From CBDFKU01 sp965248975 (GTDB taxonomy: Bacteria > Chloroflexota > Dehalococcoidia > Lucifugimonadales > JAGWBF01), in NCBI GenBank assembly GCA_965248975.1, contig CBDFKU010000018.1, positions 224,815-288,814 of the forward strand: 64,000 nt of DNA. Reading direction: 5' to 3'. Positions 17,199 to 26,226 of the stretch are shown here, one piece after another (positions within the stretch are counted from its first letter, which is position 1; every line of letters begins with the position of its first letter). The notes under the pieces are model-generated. The model saw only the letters and a list, made by a program, of their open reading frames with translations. It was not told where the DNA came from and searched no databases. The translations under genes were made by a program, and so were the position numbers.

Positions 17199-18647
17199 CT
17201 ACCGTATCTTGTGGCCCTTCGGGGCGTAAGCGGCGGCGTTCGGGTTGCCCGGCAAAAACCGTCCGGTGCCGGGTTTGCCTTTGATCTCGCCCATCTCCAT
17301 AATCACGCTGCCTCGCTGCATCGTCAGCTCGGGCATGCCCAGCAGCTCGAACCCCTCGAAACTGGAGAAGTCGGAGTTTCCGTGTTGGCGGTCCACCACG
17401 TGCCTCCCCGCCGGGTCCCACACCACCAGGTCGGCGTCGGAGCCGGGCCGCAGCGTCCCCTTCTTGGGGTACAGGCCGAAGATCTTGGCCGGGTTCTCGC
17501 AGAAAACCTGCACCAGGCGGGGCAGGGTGATGCGGCCTTCGTTGACGCCCCGGCTCCAGACCACCGGCACCATGAACTCGATGGTGTTGAGGCCGTAGCG
17601 AGCCTCGAAGATGTTCCCCACGTCGACGTCGCTCCCGCCTTGTGCCAGGGTGGTGGACATGCCCCCCGAGACCTTCTGGGCCCGGGTGAACCCCCCGGAG
17701 TCGCTGGCCACCACGTCGATGGCGCCGTCGGCCAGCGCTGCCCACAGGGCCTCGGAGTCCTCCTGCTCCCTTAGTGGAGGCCCGACCTTGCCCAGGGCGC
17801 CCTTCTTCAGCACTTCGTCATTGGTCAGGGTCAGGTAGTGGGGACACGTCTCCGTGAACAGAGGAAGCCCTTCGTCCCTGAACCTGCGCACCAGGGGCAG
17901 CGCTTCGTGGGTGCTCAGGTGCACAGGATACAGCGGAGAGCCCACCACCTGGGAGAACACGGCGGCCCGATGCAGCCCCTCGGCCTCAAGGATGTTGGGT
18001 TGCGACTTGAGGAAGTACTCGGCCGATGTCTTGCCCTCGGATGTGTACCGGTCGATGAGGTAGTCGATGCAGCAGCCGTTCTCGGCGTGGACCATGGCCA
18101 GGCCGCCATCCCGGGCCGCTTTGTCCATCAGCCTGATCATCCCGTTATCGGAGATCATCATGCCCCGACGCTGGTAGGCCAGGAAGAACTTCATGGAGAT
18201 GACGCCCATGCGGATCAGCTCGGGGACCGACCGCTCCAGGGTATCCTCGTCGGAGCCGGTGTATGCCCCGTGGACCGAAAAGTCCAGGTGGGAGAGGCGC
18301 TCGCCTTCGTCTATGAACCCTTTTATCACGTCTGTGGTGTATCCGCCGAAGCCCCAGGAGCTCACGTTGCCCACGAAGGCGATGACCGTGGTCACTCCCC
18401 CGTATGCGGCGCAGATAGAGTACTGGTCCATCTTGTCGGCGTAGACCGGGTGGCAGTGGGCGTCCAGGGCTCCAGGCAGCACGTATCGGCCGGCGGCGTC
18501 GATGACGCGGCCGGCTTCTCGCCCCGAAAGGTCCTCTCCCATTTCCAGGACCCGGCCGTCGGCGATGAGCACGTCCTGCCTGGAGATGCCCTGCCCCGAT
18601 ACCAGAAGCCCGCCCTTGACCAGCACGTCGGCCCGCCCTGTATTCAT
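17199..18647 (-). CDS. Dihydropyrimidinase/hydantoinase-like amidohydrolase
   Basis: About 482 aa, cyclic amidohydrolase fold. Metal ligands are visible: DAHCHP (the HxH pair), ISMKFFLAYQ (the Lys expected to be carbamylated), MVHAENG and YPVHLST (His residues), and VASDSGG (Asp). These enzymes hydrolyse cyclic amides such as dihydropyrimidines and hydantoins; the substrate is not predictable. The ATG at 18647 follows GGGGGAG by 4 nt. The C-terminus (GKPGTGRFLPG) is typical of hydantoinases. It begins an accessory catabolic region. Confidence 0.85.
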   Translation of the reverse strand: MNTGRADVLVKGGLLVSGQGISRQDVLIADGRVLEMGEDLSGREAGRVIDAAGRYVLPGALDAHCHPVYADKMDQYSICAAYGGVTTVIAFVGNVSSWGFGGYTTDVIKGFIDEGERLSHLDFSVHGAYTGSDEDTLERSVPELIRMGVISMKFFLAYQRRGMMISDNGMIRLMDKAARDGGLAMVHAENGCCIDYLIDRYTSEGKTSAEYFLKSQPNILEAEGLHRAAVFSQVVGSPLYPVHLSTHEALPLVRRFRDEGLPLFTETCPHYLTLTNDEVLKKGALGKVGPPLREQEDSEALWAALADGAIDVVASDSGGFTRAQKVSGGMSTTLAQGGSDVDVGNIFEARYGLNTIEFMVPVVWSRGVNEGRITLPRLVQVFCENPAKIFGLYPKKGTLRPGSDADLVVWDPAGRHVVDRQHGNSDFSSFEGFELLGMPELTMQRGSVIMEMGEIKGKPGTGRFLPGNPNAAAYAPKGHKIR

Positions 18648-18791
18648 AGCTCCCCCACCTTCGAAGATTCCCGGCGCTACGAATTTATCACCAAAGGACC
18701 CCTGGTTCAAGGCACGATGATGTGCTAACCTGTCCAGCGAACGGGACGGTTCCGCAAGGTCTTCCGATTCTCGCTCCAGGGAAGGTTGTTT

Positions 18792-18850
18792 CCGCTCGCC
18801 CTGAGCCAGTCGAAGGGCGTCCCTTGGTTCGACGAACTAACCATGAGCGG
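18792..18850. repeat. Dispersed palindromic-type repeat, copy 2
   Basis: CCGCTCGCCCTGAGCCAGTC at 18792 and GGTTCGACGAACTAACCATG ending near 18845 form an imperfect palindrome with CCGCTC/GAGCGG tips. It is related to 17151-17177 and lies between divergent genes. Confidence 0.5.
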
Positions 18851-18927
18851 TTTCCATCCCACCGCAGAGAATCAAACGACCCTGGACGGCCCCGGCGTCC
18901 CCATGGACGGAGCTACAGGAGGAAGTG

Positions 18928-19248
18928 ATGATCTATGACGTTCGGATCTACGACCTGAAGCCTGGCAACGTCGACGCCTACATGGCGGCCGTACGGGAGG
19001 TGGGCCTCCCCGTGAGGCAGTCCCACGACGTCAAGCTCGCCGGCTGGTACTATACCGAGATCGGGACCCTCAACCAGGTGATCCACATCTGGGCGTACCA
19101 GGACATCGAGGACCTGGAGAGGAAGATGGAGGCCGTGCGCAGCGACCCCCGCTGGGTCAACGAGTACGTCCCCCGGGTGCAGCCGCTGATCGCCAACCAG
19201 CGCAACCAGATAATGCACGGCGCTGACTTCTTCCCCGGACCGGCCTAG
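18928..19248 (+). CDS. NIPSNAP-domain protein
   Basis: 106 aa, a single NIPSNAP domain (ferredoxin-like alpha-beta barrel): MIYDVRIYDLKPGNVDAYMA, then GWYYTEIGTLNQVIHIWAYQ and ending with RNQIMHG. The ATG at 18928 follows AGGAGG by 5 nt; a GTG three bases earlier is too close to it. Function in bacteria is poorly known. Related two-domain protein at 25327-25941. Confidence 0.85.
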   Translation: MIYDVRIYDLKPGNVDAYMAAVREVGLPVRQSHDVKLAGWYYTEIGTLNQVIHIWAYQDIEDLERKMEAVRSDPRWVNEYVPRVQPLIANQRNQIMHGADFFPGPA

Positions 19249-19285
19249 AACCCGACGCGGGGGTCCAGGTTAGCCCCAGAGAAAC

Positions 19286-19324
19286 GGAGGCACAGAAAGC
19301 GCGTCCGATGCTTTCTGTGCTTCC
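19286..19324. terminator. Long hairpin between convergent genes
   Basis: 15-nt arms (GGAGGCACAGAAAGC and GCTTTCTGTGCTTCC, one mismatch) around a 9-nt loop, between the ends of the NIPSNAP and FAH genes. No T-run follows, so it may be a dispersed repeat or a hairpin that protects mRNA ends rather than an intrinsic terminator. Confidence 0.5.
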
Positions 19325-19370
19325 GCGTGCTTCAGGACGAGCCCCGAAACGACCTGAAGTACAGGACCGG

Positions 19371-20126
19371 CTAATCCTCCAGCCGCACCGGGTTGGAGAG
19401 GACCCCGACGCCCTCTACCTCTACCTCCACCGTGTCGCCGTGGTTCAGGTCGGCAGGTTTGCCCGGGGTCCCGGTAAAGATGAGGTCGCCGGGCTCCAGG
19501 GTCTGGCGCTGGGATATGTAGCTGACCACCGTGGGAACGTCGAAGATGAACAGGGCCGTGCTCTCGGCTTGAACCTCTTTCCCGTTGACCCTGGCACGGA
19601 GCATGGCGTTCGCCGGATCGATGTCGTCGGCGATGTAGGGGCCCACGGGGGAGAAGGTGTCCGAGGACTTGGCCCGCCACCACTGGCTGTCTCCCCGCTG
19701 CCACTCACGGGCGCTCACGTCGTTGCCGCAGGTGTAACCCAGAACGTAGTCGAGGGCATTTCCCTTGGACACCTTCCGGCACTGTTTCTTGATCACAATG
19801 ACGAACTCACCCTCTTCGTGGAAGGTCTCCACGTCGCGGGGACGGATGATGGTTTCGCCGGGACCGATCATCGACGAAGGCGTCTTTATGAAGATCAGCG
19901 GCTCCTCCAGGGGAGGCCGCTCCCCCAGATGGCTGGAGTAGTTCAGCCCCACGGCCAGGATCTTGCTGGGCGCGGTCGGGGACAGTAGCTTCACCTCAGA
20001 GATCGGGTGGGTGTGGTCGGTGACCCGGAAGTCTTCGAAGGGAGTTGTGGTGATCTCCTTGACCGAATCCCCGTCCACCACACCGTAGCTTACCTGTCCG
20101 TGGGCCAGGTATCGTGCGAACTTCAT
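19371..20126 (-). CDS. Fumarylacetoacetate hydrolase family protein
   Basis: 251 aa, FAH C-terminal domain: short N-terminal strand domain, then ILAVGLNYSSHLGE, FHEEGEFVIVIKKQCRKV and DVSAREWQ (metal-binding Glu/Glu/Asp positions), ending with FTGTPGKPADLNHGDTVEVE. Members hydrolyse or isomerise beta-dicarbonyl compounds in aromatic degradation, or decarboxylate oxaloacetate; the substrate is unknown. The ATG at 20126 follows AAGGAGGAGCC. Convergent with the NIPSNAP gene. Confidence 0.88.
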   Translation of the reverse strand: MKFARYLAHGQVSYGVVDGDSVKEITTTPFEDFRVTDHTHPISEVKLLSPTAPSKILAVGLNYSSHLGERPPLEEPLIFIKTPSSMIGPGETIIRPRDVETFHEEGEFVIVIKKQCRKVSKGNALDYVLGYTCGNDVSAREWQRGDSQWWRAKSSDTFSPVGPYIADDIDPANAMLRARVNGKEVQAESTALFIFDVPTVVSYISQRQTLEPGDLIFTGTPGKPADLNHGDTVEVEVEGVGVLSNPVRLED

Positions 20127-20251
20127 GGCTCCTCCTTATTTGCGTTCAGCTTACGATCGCTCCAGACCGACGGATCGCGCCGGCCAGGACCAGTACGTAT
20201 TCTCTCACGCCCGGAGCATACCGGCAATTCTGCCCGAGAGGATTCGTCTCC

Positions 20252-21549
20252 TTACGGCTTGAATTCATCCGCCCCCATGTCCACGGTCCCATTGAACGGC
20301 CTGGAGTCTCCCTCGAAGTCGGAGCTCGGGGCGTTGGTGTTGGTTCCGGCGTCGATGGCAGGAGAGCCCGCCGCCAGGTGGTAGTCCCCGGCTGCCGAGT
20401 TCACGAACCCGGGTGGGACCGCGTTGGTAATCACGTCTCCGGCGCCCAGGGCCACGCCGGCCTCTGTGTGGTTGTACATATAGTTATTTTGGTGCAGCGG
20501 GTTGGTGTTGTTGGCAACCTCTATCGCAGTCTGGCTGGAGTTGTCCCCCACAAGGATGTTGTTGACAATGTTGGCTTGACCCCCAAAAGAGGCGACGCTG
20601 TAGGAAGAGGCGCCGTTGTCCACGTTTACGATTGTGTTATTTCGGATGAGAGGTTCGCCGCTACTCACGTTTATACCGGAAGAGCCACGGGGTGGCGTGA
20701 CTATGGTGGACCCACCATGGATAATGTTGTTCTGGATTACAGGACTCCCTCCGAAGAAAACCCTAATGGCATGGCTACCTAGCCTGCCGATTGCTTTGAT
20801 CGTAAAGCCGTCCAGAACAGTGGCGTTGCTCACCCGGAGGAAATCCAACGTGGTGACGCCAAAGGTATCAGAGGTCTGCATGATTATGGTCTCCGCCGCG
20901 GTCCCGTCAGTGAGGATTCTGACATCCTTCCAGACGCTAACCTTTTCGTCGTAGGTGCCCGGCGCCACGTGGATCGTGCCGTTCCAGGCCACCGCTTCGA
21001 TGGCCGACTGAATGGTTTTGAAATGGGTATCGTCGGTACCGACGAAGCTGTCGTCTACCATCACCTCTGAAGGGGCGTTCGGCGGTGTTGGATCGATGAT
21101 CGTGAATATGATCCTCTCGGAGTAGTCTTCCTGCGCGGACGGATGTGTCGGGTTGGTGAGTATGACGCCAGCCCAGTAGCTGCCGGGCTCGGCAAAGCTA
21201 CCGTCGGCATTTATCTGGTTCCAGCTAGTTCCACGGCCCCATCCGCCGCCGGCGCCGGACGAGAATCCTGCGCCAACGCTGCCCATAGACCTGCTGAAGA
21301 CGACGGTCCCATCGGGCTTCGATATCTGAACTGTCACGTCTTCGGCAATAGCCGGGCGATTTCCACCGCGCAGGGCGGTGCCGCGCAGATCCATACTCAC
21401 CTCTTCCTGACCTATTAGGAAGGTCTTGGCGAGCTTTTCGCTGCCATCTTCTAGCCTGAGCTCCACTCGTACCTCGTCAGGCTCCTCGAACAGGAGGCTC
21501 GGGTTGTCGGTCTCGGGCAGCAGTTCTGCCTCGCCCTCGCCGATGAAGG
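20252..21549 (-). pseudogene. Surface beta-helix protein, 3' part (cut by IS1182-type element)
   Basis: The reading frame emerging from the IS end continues TFIGEGEAELLPETDNP and then about 420 residues. A beta-sandwich-like part (VRVELRLEDGSEKLAKTFLI) is followed by a right-handed parallel beta-helix from about DDTHFKTIQSAIEAV onward, with NNIIHGG/RNNTIVN-type repeats, ending VDMGADEFKP. Such proteins are exported and often bind or cleave polysaccharide. Removing the IS and one CC pair joins it in frame to 23533-24016. Confidence 0.75.
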
Positions 21550-23532
21550 TTGATTCGTTCGTAAAAACCCCTCGCCAAGCTGGGGCAAGGCAGGGATAAT
21601 GTGTGGAAGCGGCGAGGTGCTGCACCTGGGCGGGGGAGGTGAGCATGTTCCGAGAGCGAGACCCACAGGTGAGCCTGTGGCAGTCCGAGTTCCTGGTTCC
21701 GCCGAAGAAGGCCAGGCGCTTGGAGCGGAGTTGGGCCGAGGTTTTCCGGAACGAGGCGCTCCCCCTGATTGACGAGGAGCGCTTTGCTCCGATGTACTGC
21801 GCGGACAACGGCCGTCCCAACCGAGCGGTGCAGACGGTCCTCGGGGTCCACCTTCTCAAAGAGATGTTCAACCTCACCGACGATGAAGCCCTAGAACAGC
21901 TGGAGTTCAATCTGCTCTGGCACCACGCCCTGCGGCTGGATATGGAGGAGACCCACCTCCCCCAGAAGACGCTACACAACTTCCGAGTTCGCCTGATGCA
22001 GCACGACGGTGGCCGGCTGGCTTTCCAGGAGACCACGGAGCGGATCATCCAGGCGCTGGGTATACGCACCGGAAAGCAGCGGCTGGACTCCACCCACATC
22101 ATGAGCAACATCGCCACCCTCACCCGCCTCGGCCTGTTCTGTGAGACGATGCGGTTGTTCCTTCGGGCCGTGAGCCAAGAGCACCCAGAGCTTCGCCGTG
22201 TGGTCCCAGAGGGCCTTGTGAGGCGCTACTTGAAGGAAGAAGCAGAAGCGACCGACTACGAGGACGCCCGCTCGGGGGAGGGTCGCCGAAGGCTTGGCGT
22301 GTGTGCCCGGGACCTCTACCGGCTGGTGGACGGCTTCCGTGGCACGGCTGCCGCCCAACTGGAGGAGTACCGGCTGCTGGAGAGGCTGCTGCGGGAGCAG
22401 TGTGTGGTGGGCAACAAGAGGGACGGGCGCCCCGGAGAGGGCGATGACGACGCAGGGGAAGGGGCGGTGCCCATCACCCTCAGGGACCCGAAGGAGGTGC
22501 GGTCCGATTCCCTGCAATCGCCCCACGACCCGGAGGCCACCTACAGCGGGCACAAAGGCAAGGGGTACGAGGTACAGGTGGCGGAGACCTGCCATGCGGA
22601 GAACGCCACCCAGTTGATCACTCATGTAGAGGTGACCCCATCCAGCGGGAGCGACACCGACGTGACTGTGCCGCTGGTTGACGGGCTGGCGGAGCGGAAG
22701 GTCCGACCGGACGAGCTCTTCGCGGACACGGCGTATGGGTCGGGCCGCAACGCCTTCGAGGCCTCGCGCCGGGGGACGGAACTGGTGAGCCCGGTGGCGG
22801 GGTCGGCGCCGGGGAACTCCCACGAAGGAGAGGGAGACGGACCGCCGCCGCTCACTGGGGCGGACTTCCAGATCGACGTCACCGGGGAGCAGGCCACGGT
22901 GTGCCCCGCCGGGCACCGGTCCGTCGAGGAGTACGAGCTGGAAGATGCGCCGGAGCGGGTAGAGGTTCACTTTGCCAGGGCAACATGCGAGCTCTGCCCC
23001 TTGCGGTCCCGTTGCCCGGTGAAGCTGGACCGGCGTGCGGGGGCCTACGTCCTCAAGGCGGACCTGGTGAAGGTGAACATCGAGGGGCGGCGGCGGGCCG
23101 AGGCCACCGAGGAGTGGCGCAAGCGGTATGCCATAAGGGCCGGGATAGAGGGGACAAACTCCGAGCTGAAGCGCGCCCACGGGCTTGGGCGCTTGCGGGT
23201 GCGAGGGGGCCGTCGGGTGCGGCTTGCCGTCTACCTGAAGGCGTTGGCGTGCAACTTCAAGCGGATGGTCCATGCACGCCTGGTGGAGATGGAAAACACG
23301 GCTCAGCCGGAGGCCGGGACGGTACCTGCGGTCGCAGCCGCGTGAGGGCCCCGCTCCATAACTTCCATCGGGCGCCCTGAGCCACGGAAGGGGTACTGCA
23401 CGGGATCCTGCTTGTCCTGAGCGCAGCCCCAAGGGCGGTGAGGTCAGCAGCCGACAGCCCGTGGCGCCTCCCTGCCAGACACCCTCGCACTCCAGGGTCC
23501 ATCTCTAACAGGCCTTTCTACGAAGGAATCAA
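21550..23532 (+). mobile_element. IS1182-type element 2
   Basis: Terminal inverted repeats TTGATTCGTTCGTAAAAACC (left) and TTGATTCCTTCGTAGAAAGG (right, minus strand) with four mismatches in 23 positions, flanked by GG on both sides (21548-21549 and 23533-23534). Length 1983 bp. Inserted in a surface-protein gene. Confidence 0.8.
21645..23345 (+). CDS. IS1182-family transposase
   Basis: 566 aa from the ATG at 21645, preceded by GGGGGAGG. The N-terminal DUF772 region (RPNRAVQTVLGVHLLKEMFN) is followed by RLDSTHIMSN (first Asp), DELFADTAYGSG (second Asp) and RAGIEGTNSELKRAHG (Glu) of the DDE domain; a Cys cluster ATCELCPLRSRC is present. No lesion was seen, so it may be active. Distinct from the element at 13597. 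Confidence 0.9.
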   Translation: MFRERDPQVSLWQSEFLVPPKKARRLERSWAEVFRNEALPLIDEERFAPMYCADNGRPNRAVQTVLGVHLLKEMFNLTDDEALEQLEFNLLWHHALRLDMEETHLPQKTLHNFRVRLMQHDGGRLAFQETTERIIQALGIRTGKQRLDSTHIMSNIATLTRLGLFCETMRLFLRAVSQEHPELRRVVPEGLVRRYLKEEAEATDYEDARSGEGRRRLGVCARDLYRLVDGFRGTAAAQLEEYRLLERLLREQCVVGNKRDGRPGEGDDDAGEGAVPITLRDPKEVRSDSLQSPHDPEATYSGHKGKGYEVQVAETCHAENATQLITHVEVTPSSGSDTDVTVPLVDGLAERKVRPDELFADTAYGSGRNAFEASRRGTELVSPVAGSAPGNSHEGEGDGPPPLTGADFQIDVTGEQATVCPAGHRSVEEYELEDAPERVEVHFARATCELCPLRSRCPVKLDRRAGAYVLKADLVKVNIEGRRRAEATEEWRKRYAIRAGIEGTNSELKRAHGLGRLRVRGGRRVRLAVYLKALACNFKRMVHARLVEMENTAQPEAGTVPAVAAA

Positions 23533-24016
23533 GGTTGCTTCGAAGTCGTAGGAACCCGACACCGGGCTACCGGAGAGGACGATGGCAACGCGGGCTGGCA
23601 GCACCTCAGAGGGGCTGAGGAAGCTTTCCCCGGGTGTCACGGGACGGTCCTGGGTGGCGTGCCACAGCTCAAGGTGGCCGTGTTCAAACTGGCCCCCGAT
23701 GCGCACGAAGAAGTTCAGGTTGTTGGTCGTATTCTGAATCCACACGGGGACGGTCGCCGGCCCGATGAACGGGCTGGTTACTTACTATGGGAACATAGGG
23801 AAACTCTAACTGTGCCAGGGGAGGATCAGTCAAATCTGCGTTCGGGTAGACCTCCAGGGCTCCTTCCGGCAGCACCGATATGTCCGTCAGGGTAACGGAC
23901 ACTGGCACGGACTTTGTCGCCTCGAAGAGCACGGCCGACACTATGCCCGTTATGACCAGGAAGGCCGCCGCTCCTACCAGCGTCCCCTTCCAGAAGCTAC
24001 TCAGTCGTACCGGCAT
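23533..24016 (-). pseudogene. Surface beta-helix protein, 5' part (frameshifted)
   Basis: Starts at the ATG at 24016 with a hydrophobic signal/anchor segment (GTLVGAAAFLVITGIVSAVLF), then a beta-rich region (PVSVTLTDISVLPEGALEVY). The frame shifts near 23785 and resumes as SPFIGPATVPVWIQNTTNNL through SGSYDFEAT, where the IS begins. With the IS removed this continues as TFIGEGEAE into 20252-21549. The gene therefore carries both a frameshift and an insertion, unless the frameshift is an assembly error. The stop at 23518 lies inside the IS end. Confidence 0.7.
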
Positions 24017-24362
24017 GACTTACCTCCTTACCGAAATGAAGCCCCACGAAGGTCAGGTCGAGGACGTCTATCACTCCGTCCCTGTTAACATCTGCCTGTT
24101 CATCGATGGCGCCGCTTTCACCGAAGGCGTGCGTAACTCTGAGCAGGTCGTCACCGTCGACGATCCCGTCGCCATCGACATCTGCCAGCACTACCGGGAG
24201 CTTTAGGACCACGCTTACCGGGACGCTGTAAGATGCGGAAAAGAAAACGCCCGAAGCCAGGGCTACCGACAGAAAGGCAACGAGGGAAAGCAGAGCGACT
24301 CCAGGCACCAATACCTGGATAGCTCTCCATCGAGGTACTCGAAATCGGACGGCTTCCATCAT
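23997..24362 (-). CDS. Exported dockerin-like calcium-binding protein
   Basis: 121 aa. The N-terminal membrane/signal segment (VLVPGVALLSLVAFLSVALASG) is followed by a type I dockerin-like pair of EF-hand repeats: DVDGDGIVDGDDLLRV and DVNRDGVIDVLDL, with a DLTFVGLHFG tail. Dockerins bind calcium and dock to cohesins, though isolated copies are common outside cellulosomes. It overlaps the downstream beta-helix gene by 20 nt, so the two were co-expressed. The shared SxPVSV segment after the signal suggests related exported proteins. Confidence 0.75.
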   Translation of the reverse strand: MMEAVRFRVPRWRAIQVLVPGVALLSLVAFLSVALASGVFFSASYSVPVSVVLKLPVVLADVDGDGIVDGDDLLRVTHAFGESGAIDEQADVNRDGVIDVLDLTFVGLHFGKEVSHAGTTE

Positions 24363-24447
24363 AAGTCGGTATTGGTCGGGTCGAACGGGACGCGTTAGAT
24401 GATACTGTGACCGGGATTACAGGTCAAACCGCAAGTGGGAGAATGGC

Positions 24448-25296
24448 TTAGCTTGGTAGGACCTGGGCAGCTACTCTCTCCAGGTTCTCCATGGTGGCCT
24501 CCGTGGTAGCGCCACCTAGCCCGATGATGACCCGCACGGCGCCGGCGTCCTCGAAAGCCTGGATCAGGTCCCCGTCGGGGCGCCCCAGTACCGATATCTC
24601 GATGGACCGTGGGTCGCGGCCGGCCTTGGAGGCCAGGTCGTCCAGGGTAGCCCTGGCGGCCTTTACCGACTCAGGGTCCGCTACGCTGGGCAGCCAGCCG
24701 TCTCCCCAGGCAGCTACCCGTTTCAGCACGTTGGGGGCCATGCCGCCCAGCAGCACCGGCGGATGGGGCTTTTGAGCCGGCTTGGGAAGGTAGCGGCCGG
24801 GGGGAAAGTCGTAGTACTCCCCGTGGTACTCAGCCTCATCCTTGGTCCAAAGCTCTTTCATCACCGCCACCGCCTCCCGGGTCTGGGTCCAGCGATGCGG
24901 GAAATCTCCCCCCATTATCTCGGTCTCTTCCTGCAGCCAGCCGGCGCCGATGCCGAACAGGAACCTTCCCCCGGAGCGCCGGTCCAGGGTGGCGATGGTC
25001 TTGGCCAGGGACAGAGGATTGTGCTCTGGTACCAGGCAGACGGCGGTGAACAGCTTTAGATTCTTCGTGGCTGCCGACGCCAGGGCCAGCATCACGAAGG
25101 GATCGGGGGCGTGGGAGAAGGATTCCGGGATGGAGCCGTCAGAGGAGCCGCGCCAGCGAGTCTGGGTGTGGACGGGCAGCACGGGGTGCTCGCCCACCCA
25201 GATGGACTCGAAACCGAGGGTTTCGGCTCTCTGGGCGACGGCAGCTATGTCCAGCGGCTCGCCGATGGTGTAGGGGGCGGCGACTCCCATCTTCAC
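24448..25296 (-). CDS. LLM-class F420-dependent oxidoreductase (TIGR03619-like)
   Basis: 282 aa, luciferase-like TIM barrel. Signatures: SIWVGEHPVLPV, FTAVCLVPEHNPLSLAKTIA, LDRRSGGRFLFGIGAGWLQE and HRWTQTREAVAVMKELWT, with PVLLGG and RVAAWGDGWLP near the C-terminus. These match the subgroup that uses coenzyme F420 rather than FMN. Its closest relative here is 50523-51374, with near-identical motif spacing. Substrate unknown. The cofE gene at 34012 supplies F420 biosynthesis. Confidence 0.88.
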   Translation of the reverse strand: MKMGVAAPYTIGEPLDIAAVAQRAETLGFESIWVGEHPVLPVHTQTRWRGSSDGSIPESFSHAPDPFVMLALASAATKNLKLFTAVCLVPEHNPLSLAKTIATLDRRSGGRFLFGIGAGWLQEETEIMGGDFPHRWTQTREAVAVMKELWTKDEAEYHGEYYDFPPGRYLPKPAQKPHPPVLLGGMAPNVLKRVAAWGDGWLPSVADPESVKAARATLDDLASKAGRDPRSIEISVLGRPDGDLIQAFEDAGAVRVIIGLGGATTEATMENLERVAAQVLPS

Positions 25297-25326
25297 GCTT
25301 CTCCTTTCACCTTACCCGCGTCGGCG

Positions 25327-25941
25327 CTACCTCATGGGCGAGAAAGACGCGGGGGCCATGATCTTGTTCTCTTGCTTGACCTGAAACTCCGCGGTCCCCG
25401 GAGGCCAGAGCGGATCCTTGATGGCCTCGGCGCGGATACGCTGCCGGTCAGCCAGGTCCCGGTAGGGCCAGACGTGGAACCACTTGTTTATCCCGCCGTG
25501 CTGGGTGTACCAGCAGGCGGCCATCGGGGAGTATTTTTCCCGGTGAGGGACGGCCTCGGACCAGCGCCGGATCACCTCGGGGATACTGCCGATCTGGTAG
25601 GTGTAAACCCGCATCTCGTACATGTCGCCCAGCCGTTGGTCACCCAGGGGACGCATGAAGGGTGCGGGCGTCAGCACCTCGGTCTCCATGCTGAGGATCA
25701 TGTCGCTGGAGGGAGGCGGCCAGTTGGGCTCCTGGGCGGCCTGGGCCCGCACCCGGGCCCTCTCGGCCAGGCTTTCGTATGGCCAGACGTGGATCACCTG
25801 GTTCAACGGACCGAAGGTGGTGTGCCAGAACGCGCCCAGCCGGGAGTGCCTCTCCCGGTGCGGCAGGGCCTCCGCGAACCTGGACTCGTACTCGGCGACG
25901 GCGCCGGACCTCAGGGTATAAGTCCGCATCTCATATATCAT
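25327..25941 (-). CDS. Tandem NIPSNAP-domain protein
   Basis: About 204 aa with two successive NIPSNAP domains. The first starts MIYEMRTYTLRSGAVAEYES with FGPLNQVIHVWPYESLAERA; the second starts YEMRVYTYQIGSIPEVI with GGINKWFHVWPYRDLADRQ and ends QENKIMAPASFS. The start is placed at the ATG at 25941, where homology begins. It lies directly upstream of the LLM gene in the same direction (31-nt gap), suggesting a two-gene operon. Enzymatic role unknown. Confidence 0.85.
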   Translation of the reverse strand: MIYEMRTYTLRSGAVAEYESRFAEALPHRERHSRLGAFWHTTFGPLNQVIHVWPYESLAERARVRAQAAQEPNWPPPSSDMILSMETEVLTPAPFMRPLGDQRLGDMYEMRVYTYQIGSIPEVIRRWSEAVPHREKYSPMAACWYTQHGGINKWFHVWPYRDLADRQRIRAEAIKDPLWPPGTAEFQVKQENKIMAPASFSPMR

Positions 25942-26078
25942 GATGGCCCCAATTCTCCTTCGTGCCGGTTTTGGTCGATGGAAAGCAACGAGCACCATTC
26001 TAACCCAGGCGCCGGAAAGTGACAAATCGTCCTGACAAAGACCCGACTGCCCGTCTGATTCCGCGGAAAACCGGCTTG

Positions 26079-26107
26079 TTGACTTTCGTCACGGCCTCTG
26101 CTAAATT
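26079..26107 (+). promoter_or_regulatory. Putative sigma-70-type promoter for the guaB3-like gene
   Basis: TTGACT and TAAATT separated by exactly 17 nt, 120 nt before the ATG at 26227. Confidence 0.55.
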
Positions 26108-26226
26108 CTTGCCTACCAACCCCTCCCCCCAACGGCGCGGCATTTCCTTTGGCGGTGGATCGGTTGAGCTATATCCGCCCCACCCGAGCCCATCGAGGGC
26201 CGTGATGAGAGGAGAGGTGATAGTAG

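Noticed and set aside
17838..18728. Long open frame antisense to the hydantoinase-like gene
   Set aside because: High-GC shadow frame with low-complexity His/Arg-rich translation; the opposite strand has clear amidohydrolase motifs.
21972..23432. Long minus-strand frame through IS1182-type element 2
   Set aside because: Antisense of the transposase; Pro/His/Leu-rich and without motifs. The apparent N-terminal half of the beta-helix frame (21550-22123) is also antisense transposase.
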